The position numbers and the translations under genes are program-made. From the NCBI GenBank assembly GCA_045632845.1, contig JAZQXL010000002.1, positions 1-64,000 of the forward strand: DNA of 64,000 nucleotides, written 5' to 3'. The DNA comes from RGIG4140 sp045632845 (GTDB lineage Bacteria > Pseudomonadota > Alphaproteobacteria > CAAHEQ01 > UBA3637). The number at the start of each line of letters is the position of its first letter. The stretch's first letter is position 1. A model generated the notes under the pieces. It was not told the origin of the DNA. It was given only the letters and a program-made list of their open reading frames with translations, and did not search any database. Shown here in pieces: positions 34,328 through 42,080 of the stretch.

Positions 34328-34939
34328 TTATATTCCAGATGTTTTTGCAATTAAAATGGTGACATTTGTGATAAATAGTTTGGCAGCCATTGCAAGTAAA
34401 ATAATTCCAAAGAATTTTTGAAGCATATAGATAACACTTTTGCCAAGAATGGCTTCAATTTTTTCAACAAATCGTAAAACAAAATAAATCACAACAACGT
34501 TTGCAATCATAGCAAAGAACATATTGATGTCACTATATTGCGAACGAATGGAGAGAAGAGTTGTTAAAACGCCAGCCCCTGTGAGCATTGGAAAAACAAT
34601 AGGAATAAATGTTGCATCTTTTGTGCTAGAAGGCCCACCTGATTTGAAAATTTCAACATCTAAAATCATTTCTAACCCAATTAAAAACACAACCAATGAC
34701 CCTGCGATAGCAAAAGAGGAAATATCTAAATGGAAAAGAGATAAGAAGGCTTCTCCAATGTAAAAGAAACCAAACAACATAATCGTTGAAAGAAAAGTTG
34801 CTTTGTTTGTGTTGATATAACTTCCCTTACGCTTTGTTGATAAAATAGCAGGGATTGCCCCAATACAGTCAATCGCAGCAAAAATAACCAAAAAAGCACT
34901 TAAAAATTGTTGAAAATCAAATGATGTGATAAAAGACAT
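34328..34939 (-). CDS. MarC-family (UPF0056) integral membrane protein
   Basis: A 203-residue inner-membrane protein with about six helices. MarC/UPF0056 proteins have no settled function. Family marks are FLVIFAAIDCIGAIPAIL near the N-terminus and DATFIPIVFPMLTGAGVLTT in the middle. The ATG is preceded by GGAGGC on the minus strand. It is a single gene between terminator and the META lipoprotein gene. Confidence 0.85.
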   Translation of the reverse strand: MSFITSFDFQQFLSAFLVIFAAIDCIGAIPAILSTKRKGSYINTNKATFLSTIMLFGFFYIGEAFLSLFHLDISSFAIAGSLVVFLIGLEMILDVEIFKSGGPSSTKDATFIPIVFPMLTGAGVLTTLLSIRSQYSDINMFFAMIANVVVIYFVLRFVEKIEAILGKSVIYMLQKFFGIILLAMAAKLFITNVTILIAKTSGI

Positions 34940-34998
34940 ATAGCCTCCATATTCTAATATAATAGAATATAATTACTTTAAAATAATGTCAATGAAAA

Positions 34999-35379
34999 TT
35001 AGTTGGGTAAAATGATTTTGTTTAATTTTAATTCTGTGCCATTTTCAAGTGTTAAAATCAAAGAGTTTTCTGTTTGTGAATAAGCAACAATTTGTGGTAA
35101 TAGTTCAAACCATTTTTGCTCAACAGCCATTGCTTTTTTTGGTCCCATCATCATTGTTGAACCGCCTGCGTGCAGCGTTATTTTGTTGTTGTCTTTTATG
35201 TAATTACCAAAATAATTGTTCACAACTTTTCCATAATATCGATTTTCTTTTTCATCAAAAGAAATCGTAATGGGTATATTGTCAAGTTCAAATTGATAGG
35301 TGTTTTTGTTTAATGATTGGAAATTGCTTTGGCAGGAAGCCAATAAACAAAAAGGTAAAAGTAGAAATAATTTTTTCAT
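34999..35379 (-). CDS. META/HslJ-like lipoprotein
   Basis: A 126-residue lipoprotein: signal MKKLFLLLPFCLLASC with lipobox LASC, lipidated Cys16. The mature part has the META-domain pattern STMMMGPKKAMAVEQKWFELLPQI, seen in HslJ and related heat-shock or novobiocin-resistance proteins. Function is unknown for the family; it is thought to act at the envelope. It runs divergently from the lipoprotein gene at 35491. AGGAGAT precedes the ATG. Confidence 0.78.
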   Translation of the reverse strand: MKKLFLLLPFCLLASCQSNFQSLNKNTYQFELDNIPITISFDEKENRYYGKVVNNYFGNYIKDNNKITLHAGGSTMMMGPKKAMAVEQKWFELLPQIVAYSQTENSLILTLENGTELKLNKIILPN

Positions 35380-35490
35380 TTAAATCTCCTATGATATAAA
35401 TTTTATATTAATGCCTATTTGAGTTAATTGCAATTTTTTCTTGCAAAAAGAGTTAAAAAAAATTAAAAATTAAAACAAGGAGTGTTGAAA

Positions 35491-35877
35491 ATGAAAGCTT
35501 TTTATTGCCTTGGATTGTTTTTTTTATTGTCAGCGTGTTCTTATGAGCAAGAAATGCCTTTGGCTTCAACTGAAAAATATCAAGAAGTGTTAGATCAATG
35601 GCTTAGTAAAGAAAAGGAGGAGTTGGTTTCAGTTTGGGGAACTCCCTCTTATGATTATACAAAAAAAGATGTGAATTATGTCGTTTACATTAAAAATAGG
35701 ATGAAACCAGTTGCTGCAGGTAATAAAATTGAAAGAATGCCGCGCATGGCTTTTGATTATTCTTTCTTTAAGGATGAAACAGCGACCGTTTCAAAAGGAT
35801 GTACTACAGTTTTTATTATCCAAGATGATTTTATTCGGCAGTGGCGTTATGAAGGGTCGGAGTGCCAAGTTTATTAG
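35491..35877 (+). CDS. Small lipoprotein of unknown function
   Basis: A 128-residue predicted lipoprotein: MKAFYCLGLFFLLSAC with lipidated Cys16 (lipobox LSAC). The mature part is acidic with an SVWGTPSYDYTKKDVNYVVY segment reminiscent of SmpA/OmlA-like small outer-membrane proteins (GTPxxxxxxxxxxxY), and it ends with CTTVFIIQDDFIRQWRYEGSEC. The two late cysteines could form a disulfide. ATG 35491 is chosen because AAGGAG lies 8 bases before it. It precedes the S66 peptidase cassette by 9 bases and is probably its first gene. Confidence 0.72.
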   Translation: MKAFYCLGLFFLLSACSYEQEMPLASTEKYQEVLDQWLSKEKEELVSVWGTPSYDYTKKDVNYVVYIKNRMKPVAAGNKIERMPRMAFDYSFFKDETATVSKGCTTVFIIQDDFIRQWRYEGSECQVY

Positions 35878-35886
35878 AGGATGAGG

Positions 35887-36960
35887 ATGAATAAACTGAT
35901 TAAACCAAGGGCACTTCAAAAAGGAGATAAAATTGCTTGTGTTTCGCTTTCCTCAGGGCTTGCAAGTGTTGTTTTTGAGCGTTATCAGCGTGCGAAGAAA
36001 CAGTTTGAAAGTGCTTTTGATGTTCAGTTGGTTGAAATGGAACATACGCTTGATTCATTAGATCAAATTTATCAAAACCCACAAAATCGCTTGAATGATT
36101 TAATGTCTGCTTTTTTAGACCCGACAATTAAAGGAGTTTTAACAACCATTGGCGGGGATGATACCATCAGATTGTTGAGCTTGATGGATCAAAAACATTT
36201 TGATATTATTCGAGATAATCCAAAAGTTTTTTTGGGAATGAGTGATACAACGGTTAATCACTTTATGTGTTTAAAAGCAGGCCTTTCAAGCTTTTACAGT
36301 CCATCACTGTTGTTTGGTTATGGTGAAAATCAAGGGATTCCAGATTTTATAGTTCAAAATACAAAGAAAACATTATTTGAAACAAAAATGATTGGTGAAT
36401 TATTTCAAAGTGATTTTTTTATTATTGAACGGTTGGATTTTATTGAACAAGAAAATGTGTTGCGTTCAAGAAGATTTGATTGTGGGTGGCAATTTTTAGG
36501 AAGTCAAAAAAAAGTTCAAGGTCATTTAATTGGTGGTTGTTTAGATGTTTTAAATTTTATAAACGGAACCTCTTTGTGGCCAAGTTTATCAATGTGGGAA
36601 AATGCTGTATTGTTTCTTGAAACAAGTGAAGATAAACCAACACCTGAACAGCTTGTTTATTTTTTGAGAAATTTAGCAGTGCAGGGTATTTTGCCAAAAT
36701 TAAAAGGGATTTTATTTGCCCGTCCAGGCGGGGAGTTTTTACCTAAAGATAAAGAAGCAGAAAATAATTTTGTAAAATCATATAGCAGGTATGATGAGGC
36801 TATTTTAAAAGTGTTAAAAGAGTTTGGACTAGATATTCCAGTTGTGACACGTATGGATTTTGGTCATACGGTGCCTCAAGTGATTTTGCCGTATGGAGCA
36901 TTGGTTGAAATTGACGCTGAATCAAAAAAAGTGAGGATATTGGAAGGAGGAGTTGTTTAA
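35887..36960 (+). CDS. S66-family serine carboxypeptidase, MccF-like
   Basis: A 357-residue member of the S66 LD-carboxypeptidase/MccF family. MccF cleaves the bond between a peptide or amino acid and a nucleotide antibiotic (microcin C), while LdcA trims tetrapeptide stems of murein. The catalytic triad is visible: Ser119 in LGMSDTT, Glu245 in FLETSED and His327 in DFGHTVP. TIGGDD at 87-92 and ETSED favour the MccF side over LdcA. There is no signal peptide, so it is cytoplasmic. ATG 35887 is preferred to ATG 35881, since AGAGG precedes it by about 6 bases. It leads a set of nucleotide-processing genes with coupled translation. Confidence 0.82.
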   Translation: MNKLIKPRALQKGDKIACVSLSSGLASVVFERYQRAKKQFESAFDVQLVEMEHTLDSLDQIYQNPQNRLNDLMSAFLDPTIKGVLTTIGGDDTIRLLSLMDQKHFDIIRDNPKVFLGMSDTTVNHFMCLKAGLSSFYSPSLLFGYGENQGIPDFIVQNTKKTLFETKMIGELFQSDFFIIERLDFIEQENVLRSRRFDCGWQFLGSQKKVQGHLIGGCLDVLNFINGTSLWPSLSMWENAVLFLETSEDKPTPEQLVYFLRNLAVQGILPKLKGILFARPGGEFLPKDKEAENNFVKSYSRYDEAILKVLKEFGLDIPVVTRMDFGHTVPQVILPYGALVEIDAESKKVRILEGGVV

Positions 36961-37421
36961 TGACAGATATTCATCAAACGCCCTATATTGGTGTTCATTT
37001 AATGTTGATACAAAATGGGAAGTTATTGCTTCAAGAGAGAAAAGGTGGTTTTTTAGATGGGTATTATTCGCCAGTATCTGGCCATGTTGATAAGGGGGAG
37101 AGTGTAATTGATGCTCTTATTCGTGAGGCAAAGGAAGAGGCGGGGATTATTCTTGATAAAGATGATTTAAAGGTAAATGTGATTGCGCATTTGTTGGATG
37201 CCCCCTATAAAGGTGGACGTGCTGACATAATGAACTATTTTGTTTTTGTGGATAGGTATCGTGGTATTATTGAAAATAAAGAACCAGATAAAACAAAAAG
37301 TTTAGATTTTTATGATTTAAAAGAGTTACCAAATAAATTGATGAAACATATTTTTGAAGTTTTAAAAGCATATGAAAGAGGGGATAATTATATTGTGATT
37401 AATTATCTGGAGAAAGAATGA
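36960..37421 (+). CDS. Nudix hydrolase
   Basis: A 153-residue Nudix protein that hydrolyses a nucleoside diphosphate linked to another moiety. The Nudix box (G-x5-E-x7-REUxEExGU) spans residues 41-63: GHVDKGE, then LIREAKEEAGI. The substrate is not evident. Its start overlaps the stop of the S66 gene by one base (TAATG) and its stop overlaps the next gene, so it is a coupled operon member. Confidence 0.9.
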   Translation: MTDIHQTPYIGVHLMLIQNGKLLLQERKGGFLDGYYSPVSGHVDKGESVIDALIREAKEEAGIILDKDDLKVNVIAHLLDAPYKGGRADIMNYFVFVDRYRGIIENKEPDKTKSLDFYDLKELPNKLMKHIFEVLKAYERGDNYIVINYLEKE

Positions 37422-37930
37422 AAAAAATATATATCATGGGGTCGGGAGGCTCTGGCAAAACAACCCTGTCAAAATTGATGGCAAAAAAAATGAAGTGTGC
37501 GTGTATGGAGTTAGACGATATTTATTGGGATAACTCCGTTTCAGCTTATAATGTGAAAAAAAATCCAGAAGCAAGAGATGCTGTTTTAAAAAATTTTTTA
37601 GAACAAAATAACATTTGGATTATTGATGGGGTTTATTATAAAGATTGGGTTAAACCAATCTTTAAAGAAGTTGAGATGGTTTTGATTTTAAAACCAAATT
37701 TTCTTCTTTCTCAAATAAGGTGTATCAAAAGAGATATTATTCGTTGGTATAGAAAAGAAAAAGTGGGTGGTATTGTTTCGCTTTATCACTTGCTGAAATG
37801 GAATGTAAAGTATCGATATAGAATACTACCGATTGTTGAAAATATGTTAAAAAAACAAAATATACCTTATCAAATTCTAAGAACAAATGAAATTACAAGT
37901 AAGCTGAAAGAGCTTGGTTTTAAGGAGTAA
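37418..37930 (+). CDS. P-loop NTPase, adenylate-kinase/FlaR-like
   Basis: A 170-residue P-loop kinase-like protein. Walker A GSGGSGKT is at 8-15, followed by CMELDDIYWD (about 29-38) and the WIIDGVYYKDW region. This set is shared with the so-called DNA topology modulation protein FlaR, a small nucleoside-kinase-like family. The true phosphate acceptor is not known. It overlaps the Nudix gene by 4 bases and ends 2 bases before the HAD gene. Confidence 0.8.
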   Translation: MKKIYIMGSGGSGKTTLSKLMAKKMKCACMELDDIYWDNSVSAYNVKKNPEARDAVLKNFLEQNNIWIIDGVYYKDWVKPIFKEVEMVLILKPNFLLSQIRCIKRDIIRWYRKEKVGGIVSLYHLLKWNVKYRYRILPIVENMLKKQNIPYQILRTNEITSKLKELGFKE

Positions 37931-37932
37931 CA

Positions 37933-38538
37933 ATGCACTATTTGGTGGATTTAGATAATACGTTGTTAGATACGTATCATATAGATGAACAAGGGGTGTT
38001 TCATTTTAATTGGTCAAAAGATTTTGAAAAAGATTTTTCTGTTTCAGCAGATATATTGCATGAGTTGTTTGATGGAGCTTTTTTAATCGCTTTACAAAGA
38101 ACAAAAAGTTTGGAACGGTTTATTGCTCCTTTTTTGAAAAAACATCAGCTAGATATTTCTGTTGAAGATTTTTTGGAATATTGGTTATCAAGAGATATGC
38201 AGGTAAATGAGTCTGTTTGGGAGTGGATTAAGGCAGAAAAAACGAAAGGGCATTCTTTTCATATTGCCTCCAATCAGCCACATATTAGAATGGATTATAT
38301 TCTTGAAAATTTAAAAGAGTGGAATGAAGTGTTTGATTTTGTTTTTACTTCTGCCAGATTAGGCGTTCCAAAATCAGATCCATCCTTTTTTATATATGCG
38401 AAAAATTATTTAAAAGTTCCATACAATCAAATGTGTTTGATAGATGATTCAAAGGAAAATATTGAGGTGGCAAAATCTCTTGGAATGAATGGAATTTTGT
38501 TTCAAGGAATTGATGATTTAAAGGAAAAAACAAGATGA
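37933..38538 (+). CDS. HAD-superfamily hydrolase
   Basis: A 201-residue haloacid-dehalogenase-type phosphatase. Motif I is DLDNTLLDT (Asp6, Asp8), motif II Ser113 (IASNQ), motif III Lys147 (GVPKSDP) and motif IV Asp171-Asp172 (CLIDDSKENI). A helical cap lies between residues 20 and 95. Nucleotidase or sugar-phosphatase activity is likely, but the substrate is unknown. It overlaps the MazG-like gene by 4 bases. Confidence 0.9.
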   Translation: MHYLVDLDNTLLDTYHIDEQGVFHFNWSKDFEKDFSVSADILHELFDGAFLIALQRTKSLERFIAPFLKKHQLDISVEDFLEYWLSRDMQVNESVWEWIKAEKTKGHSFHIASNQPHIRMDYILENLKEWNEVFDFVFTSARLGVPKSDPSFFIYAKNYLKVPYNQMCLIDDSKENIEVAKSLGMNGILFQGIDDLKEKTR

Positions 38539-38861
38539 GTGAATTGAAAGAAAAACCGACACTAAAGGATTTTCAAGAGTATATTCTTGAAAAGAAAAAG
38601 GAAAGAGGGTTTAACTTAACTGATAAGTTTTATGAATGTTGTTTGTTGGCTGAAGAGTGTGGTGAACTTATTTCAGCTGTACGCAAAAACAATAAACAAG
38701 GAAGTGTTGCAAGTGATTCCAAAATAGGGGATGTCTCTGAAGAATTGGCAGATGTTTTTATGTATGTGTGTTCTTTAGCAAATATGCATGGGGTTGATTT
38801 AGAAGAGGCTGTTCGAAAAAAAGAAGCGTTGAATAATCAACGCTTCTGGAAAAGATTATAG
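38535..38861 (+). CDS. MazG-like nucleoside triphosphate pyrophosphohydrolase
   Basis: A 108-residue all-alpha NTP pyrophosphatase of the MazG/dUTPase-like superfamily. Metal ligands are in LAEECGEL (Glu40, Glu41, Glu44) and EELADVF (Glu70, Asp73), the expected EExxE-x-ExxD layout. Such proteins remove non-canonical or excess NTPs. It is the last gene of the cassette and faces the small membrane-protein genes on the other strand with a 5-base gap and no clear terminator. Confidence 0.88.
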   Translation: MSELKEKPTLKDFQEYILEKKKERGFNLTDKFYECCLLAEECGELISAVRKNNKQGSVASDSKIGDVSEELADVFMYVCSLANMHGVDLEEAVRKKEALNNQRFWKRL

Positions 38862-38866
38862 CTTTT

Positions 38867-39103
38867 TTATCTTGTGTGTTGTTCTTTTTGTGTTTTGATA
38901 TTGGGTGTTGCTTTTTTAACCGTAGCAGGTTCTTTGTTTATTAGCATTTTATTATCAATAGGTCTGTTTGCGCAAAAGGATAATGAAAATAATGCGATAC
39001 CACAAACTAAAATAGATAGAAAGCACCCTTTTTTGTATCCATTTGCAAAAGCATCAAATCTTTCTTGTCTTAAAATTCTTTTTTGTTCAGGTGTATAACT
39101 CAT
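38867..39103 (-). CDS. Small membrane protein, 78 residues
   Basis: No family is recognised. GAGGTCCTA precedes the ATG on the minus strand. A polar N-terminus (MSYTPEQKRILRQERFDAF) is followed by one hydrophobic helix (about 31-48, FLSILVCGIALFSLSFC) and a basic tail rich in Lys/Thr (PNIKTQKEQHTR). An overlapping frame on the plus strand is open but has no ribosome site. It lies 12 bases after the similar gene at 39116, so the pair form one operon. Confidence 0.62.
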   Translation of the reverse strand: MSYTPEQKRILRQERFDAFANGYKKGCFLSILVCGIALFSLSFCANRPIDNKMLINKEPATVKKATPNIKTQKEQHTR

Positions 39104-39115
39104 TAGGACCTCACT

Positions 39116-39376
39116 TTAATTGCGTTGGCGACCATTACTTCTTTGGATTTCATGATAAGGACGTTTTGTTCTGATAACTTTTTGAGCATCTGGATTTGTT
39201 TTTTGCCATTCTTCACCGATTTTATCAAAAGGTCTTGAAGGGGAAAAAACAGCCGCAACAATTGCTCCCATTACAACTAAACCTGTTAAACAGCCACAAC
39301 CACAGCCAGCTCTTTGACTATTTGTGCTTGCTTTTACAACTTTTTGATAGAATTCAAATTCATTATTTGTACTCAT
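39116..39376 (-). CDS. Small Cys/Gly-rich single-span membrane protein, 86 residues
   Basis: No family is recognised. ATG 39376 has GAGGATTCT before it; a longer frame from 39436 has no site. The product has a polar N-terminus (MSTNNEFEFYQKVVKAS). It continues with a Cys/Gly motif at the membrane entry (RAGCGCGCLTGL) leading into a helix (VVMGAIVAAVF) and a polar tail with many Arg/Asn residues. The cysteine cluster could bind metal or be lipidated or disulfide-bonded. Same layout as its downstream neighbour. Confidence 0.62.
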   Translation of the reverse strand: MSTNNEFEFYQKVVKASTNSQRAGCGCGCLTGLVVMGAIVAAVFSPSRPFDKIGEEWQKTNPDAQKVIRTKRPYHEIQRSNGRQRN

Positions 39377-39470
39377 AGAATCCTCATTTTTAGGTTTAAG
39401 TGAATATATGTTATCATATTTTTGTTTGTTTGTCAATTTTTTTTGTGAAATATTGATAAATGGGAGAGTG

Positions 39471-39498
39471 TTGACATAAAATTAAAAGGTGTTATACT
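39471..39498 (+). promoter_or_regulatory. Promoter of the leucine-rich protein gene
   Basis: TTGACA at 39471-39476, 16-base spacer, TATACT at 39493-39498. Transcription starts shortly before ATG 39521, leaving a leader of about 15 bases. Confidence 0.75.
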
Positions 39499-39520
39499 TA
39501 AAGTATAGGGGGAAAGTTTA

Positions 39521-42007
39521 ATGCAGTCAGAAGTTTTATATCGAATTTTAGATGATGCTGAAGTTGATAAATTAAATCACGATGTGTGGATGGGATATAA
39601 AGAGTTATCCCAAAAATATTGTGATTCATACTGTCAAAAATATAAAATAAACCAAAAGACTAGAGGCCTTTTAAAGTCTTTTTGGTATATTACGTTTTTT
39701 TCGATTGCATATGGTGAAGATGTTGAGGAAAATTTGAAAACCGTTTTAAATGACTGTTCAACGCCTGCATCAGTTCGAAGTTTTGCCTATAAGTTAAATA
39801 AAAAACATGAAAAAACAATGAAAGTTTTGCGTGAATGTGAACAAAGAGGGATTAAAAAAAGGAATACTTCTAAATTATCTCCAGCCAAACTTTTTAGAGA
39901 AAAAGATCGTATTTTTATTGAAATTCCACCAGCAAATTCAAGAGCGCTTCAGTGTCAAAATTTAGTTGATTGGTTTAATAGTTTTTTGCCTCAAAACTCT
40001 GATGTTTTTAAATTGCAACAGTTACAGCAAACTATTCAAGAAAAGTCTGCTAATGGTGTAAAAATTGATAGACAGGTTTTTGATTATCGTTTTTTGTATG
40101 GGAAACAAGAAAAACGAATTGGAAAATTTTTATCATCAATTGGGGCGGATTTAAAAAAAATGAAAGATGCTTTTGAATTAGACCCCAATTTAAAAATTGA
40201 ATTTTTAAGTTTTTTGAAAGAGCATGATCTGTTTGATAAGCGAGCTTTTTTTGAGTTCAAAGCAAAGTCTAAATGTAAGAATTTGTATTTAACTGAACCA
40301 GTTGTTTTTTATCAATTAAAAGGTATTTCAGGTTCCATAGAAACTTTTGATGCGGGACTAGAAACATTAATTATAAGATATGATCGTGAAGCAGCTGTTT
40401 TGCAAGAAATTGAAACAAAAAAACTTTCAGAAGCTGAAACATCCCAAATTGCTGATATGATTATTCTTTCAATTCGTCCAATAGATATTGCACGAAAATC
40501 AACATTTACCTCCTGGACAAGTTGCAACGATATTAATGGTCGTTTTGGTTCGGAGTATGCTTTGAGATACATCCCTGATGAAGTGGCTGCATATTCTGTG
40601 GTTGCTTATGGGGTAAATAAAAAAAATCCAACAAAGCCATTGTGCCGTTGTTTGATTAATCCATATGTGAATGTATCAACTCTTGAAGGTGATGAAAATG
40701 ATGATAAGTTTTATGCTTGTGATCGTATGTATGGTGAAATTATTCCAACACTTCGTTTGACATTAGAAGAAATTATAAAAAATGAGTTTAATCTAGATTT
40801 TAAAGGGACTGGTGTTTATGATTTTAAAGGTCATTCTCCTGAAAACTGTCCAGAAACAATCCTTTTTTCAGAAGGAGAAAGGGTTCGAGATTTAGAGGTT
40901 TTTATGAATATGATGAACAAAGAGTTTGGCAGTGAATATAATTGTACGAAACTTGCTGATGGACGTTATTTTTTTGATGAGTTTGAGTTGTTCCCTGATG
41001 AAGAAGTTGATTTTGAAGGGGCTCAAATGGAATATTTGAGAATTCCCCGATTAACCCCAGGGATTGATATTGGAAAAGGTATTTATGCAAAAAAGGTTGA
41101 AATTAGAAAAATATTTTGTGAAAAAATGCCCAAAAATTTAACGATGGAAACGCTTGTTTTTAATGACCTTTCAGATCGGGCGCATCCAGAAGAACGTGTT
41201 TCAATTCCACACAATATTTCAGTTGAAAATATGTATATTAAATCAATGCATGTGACGAATGTACCAGCCGATTTGAATGTGAATGCTCTTTATATGAATG
41301 TTGAAACTTCAGGCGGATATGCGGTTAACCCCTTAGAGAATTTTAAAACATTTAATCATATTACAGTCGATGAGTTTTCTTCAGATGCAGGTATGACAAA
41401 AGATTTGCTTTCAACCATAACAGTTAAAAATCTACTTGTTATTCCAAATTATCAAAGTCCTTCATTACCAGAAGGGATTCAAACAAAGTCTATTGATGTG
41501 TCAAAAAGTTTAATTCGATTTTTGCCTCAAAATTTTAAAGTTCAAGATATAGATATTTCAGAAAGTTTAATTGTTTCAATTCCAGAATGTTTTGAAGTAA
41601 AAGATTTTTTCTGTGCGATCGATTGTGCATATTTAAAAAAGATTCATTCAGGGTTTAAATGTTCGGGGACAGCACAATTTCAAAATACAAAAATAGGAGC
41701 ATTACCTTTGGATATGGAGTCTGAATCTCTTCATTTGATTGGAAATAAAAATTTGAAAGAAATTCCTGAAAATATAAAAGTTGAACATTTGGTTTTGGGT
41801 GATTTTTCAGGAACGGTGCAATATTCTGAGCATTATAAATCCATTAAACTAGAAAATTGTTTGCCTCTCATTCATCCTAATATTCCAAATGAGATTATCA
41901 GAGGAGCAACAATTGAAGAAATTGAACGATCCAAATTAGAGTATCAACGTCGTGAAAATTTAAAATCTATCAAAAGAATGCAAAAAGAAAGAGAAGCAAA
42001 AAGCTAA
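39521..42007 (+). CDS. Large leucine-rich-repeat-like protein, candidate effector
   Basis: An 828-residue cytosolic-looking protein without signal peptide. Residues ~1-260 are helical and basic. A middle region around 325-390 contains TSWTSCNDINGRFGSEYALR and PLCRCLINPYVN, a W-SC module that I have seen in other unnamed gut-bacterial and phage proteins, though I cannot name it. From about 500 to 800, short leucine-rich-like units of about 20 residues repeat (LPQNFKVQDIDISESLIVSI, IPENIKVEHLVL), the irregular style of bacterial effectors with IxxIP phrases. The C-terminus is a charged helix. Function unknown. It is a monocistronic unit with a strong promoter. Confidence 0.6.
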   Translation: MQSEVLYRILDDAEVDKLNHDVWMGYKELSQKYCDSYCQKYKINQKTRGLLKSFWYITFFSIAYGEDVEENLKTVLNDCSTPASVRSFAYKLNKKHEKTMKVLRECEQRGIKKRNTSKLSPAKLFREKDRIFIEIPPANSRALQCQNLVDWFNSFLPQNSDVFKLQQLQQTIQEKSANGVKIDRQVFDYRFLYGKQEKRIGKFLSSIGADLKKMKDAFELDPNLKIEFLSFLKEHDLFDKRAFFEFKAKSKCKNLYLTEPVVFYQLKGISGSIETFDAGLETLIIRYDREAAVLQEIETKKLSEAETSQIADMIILSIRPIDIARKSTFTSWTSCNDINGRFGSEYALRYIPDEVAAYSVVAYGVNKKNPTKPLCRCLINPYVNVSTLEGDENDDKFYACDRMYGEIIPTLRLTLEEIIKNEFNLDFKGTGVYDFKGHSPENCPETILFSEGERVRDLEVFMNMMNKEFGSEYNCTKLADGRYFFDEFELFPDEEVDFEGAQMEYLRIPRLTPGIDIGKGIYAKKVEIRKIFCEKMPKNLTMETLVFNDLSDRAHPEERVSIPHNISVENMYIKSMHVTNVPADLNVNALYMNVETSGGYAVNPLENFKTFNHITVDEFSSDAGMTKDLLSTITVKNLLVIPNYQSPSLPEGIQTKSIDVSKSLIRFLPQNFKVQDIDISESLIVSIPECFEVKDFFCAIDCAYLKKIHSGFKCSGTAQFQNTKIGALPLDMESESLHLIGNKNLKEIPENIKVEHLVLGDFSGTVQYSEHYKSIKLENCLPLIHPNIPNEIIRGATIEEIERSKLEYQRRENLKSIKRMQKEREAKS

Positions 42008-42080
42008 ACTTTGTTGTTGACAAAAGATCTTATTTTTGTGAATATGAAAATAAGTATTTTATTTACAAAGGAATTTTTAG

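Noticed and set aside
38874..39098. Plus-strand frame with hydrophobic N-terminus opposite the small membrane gene
   Set aside because: No ribosome site and almost complete overlap with the minus-strand gene, which has GAGG at the right distance.
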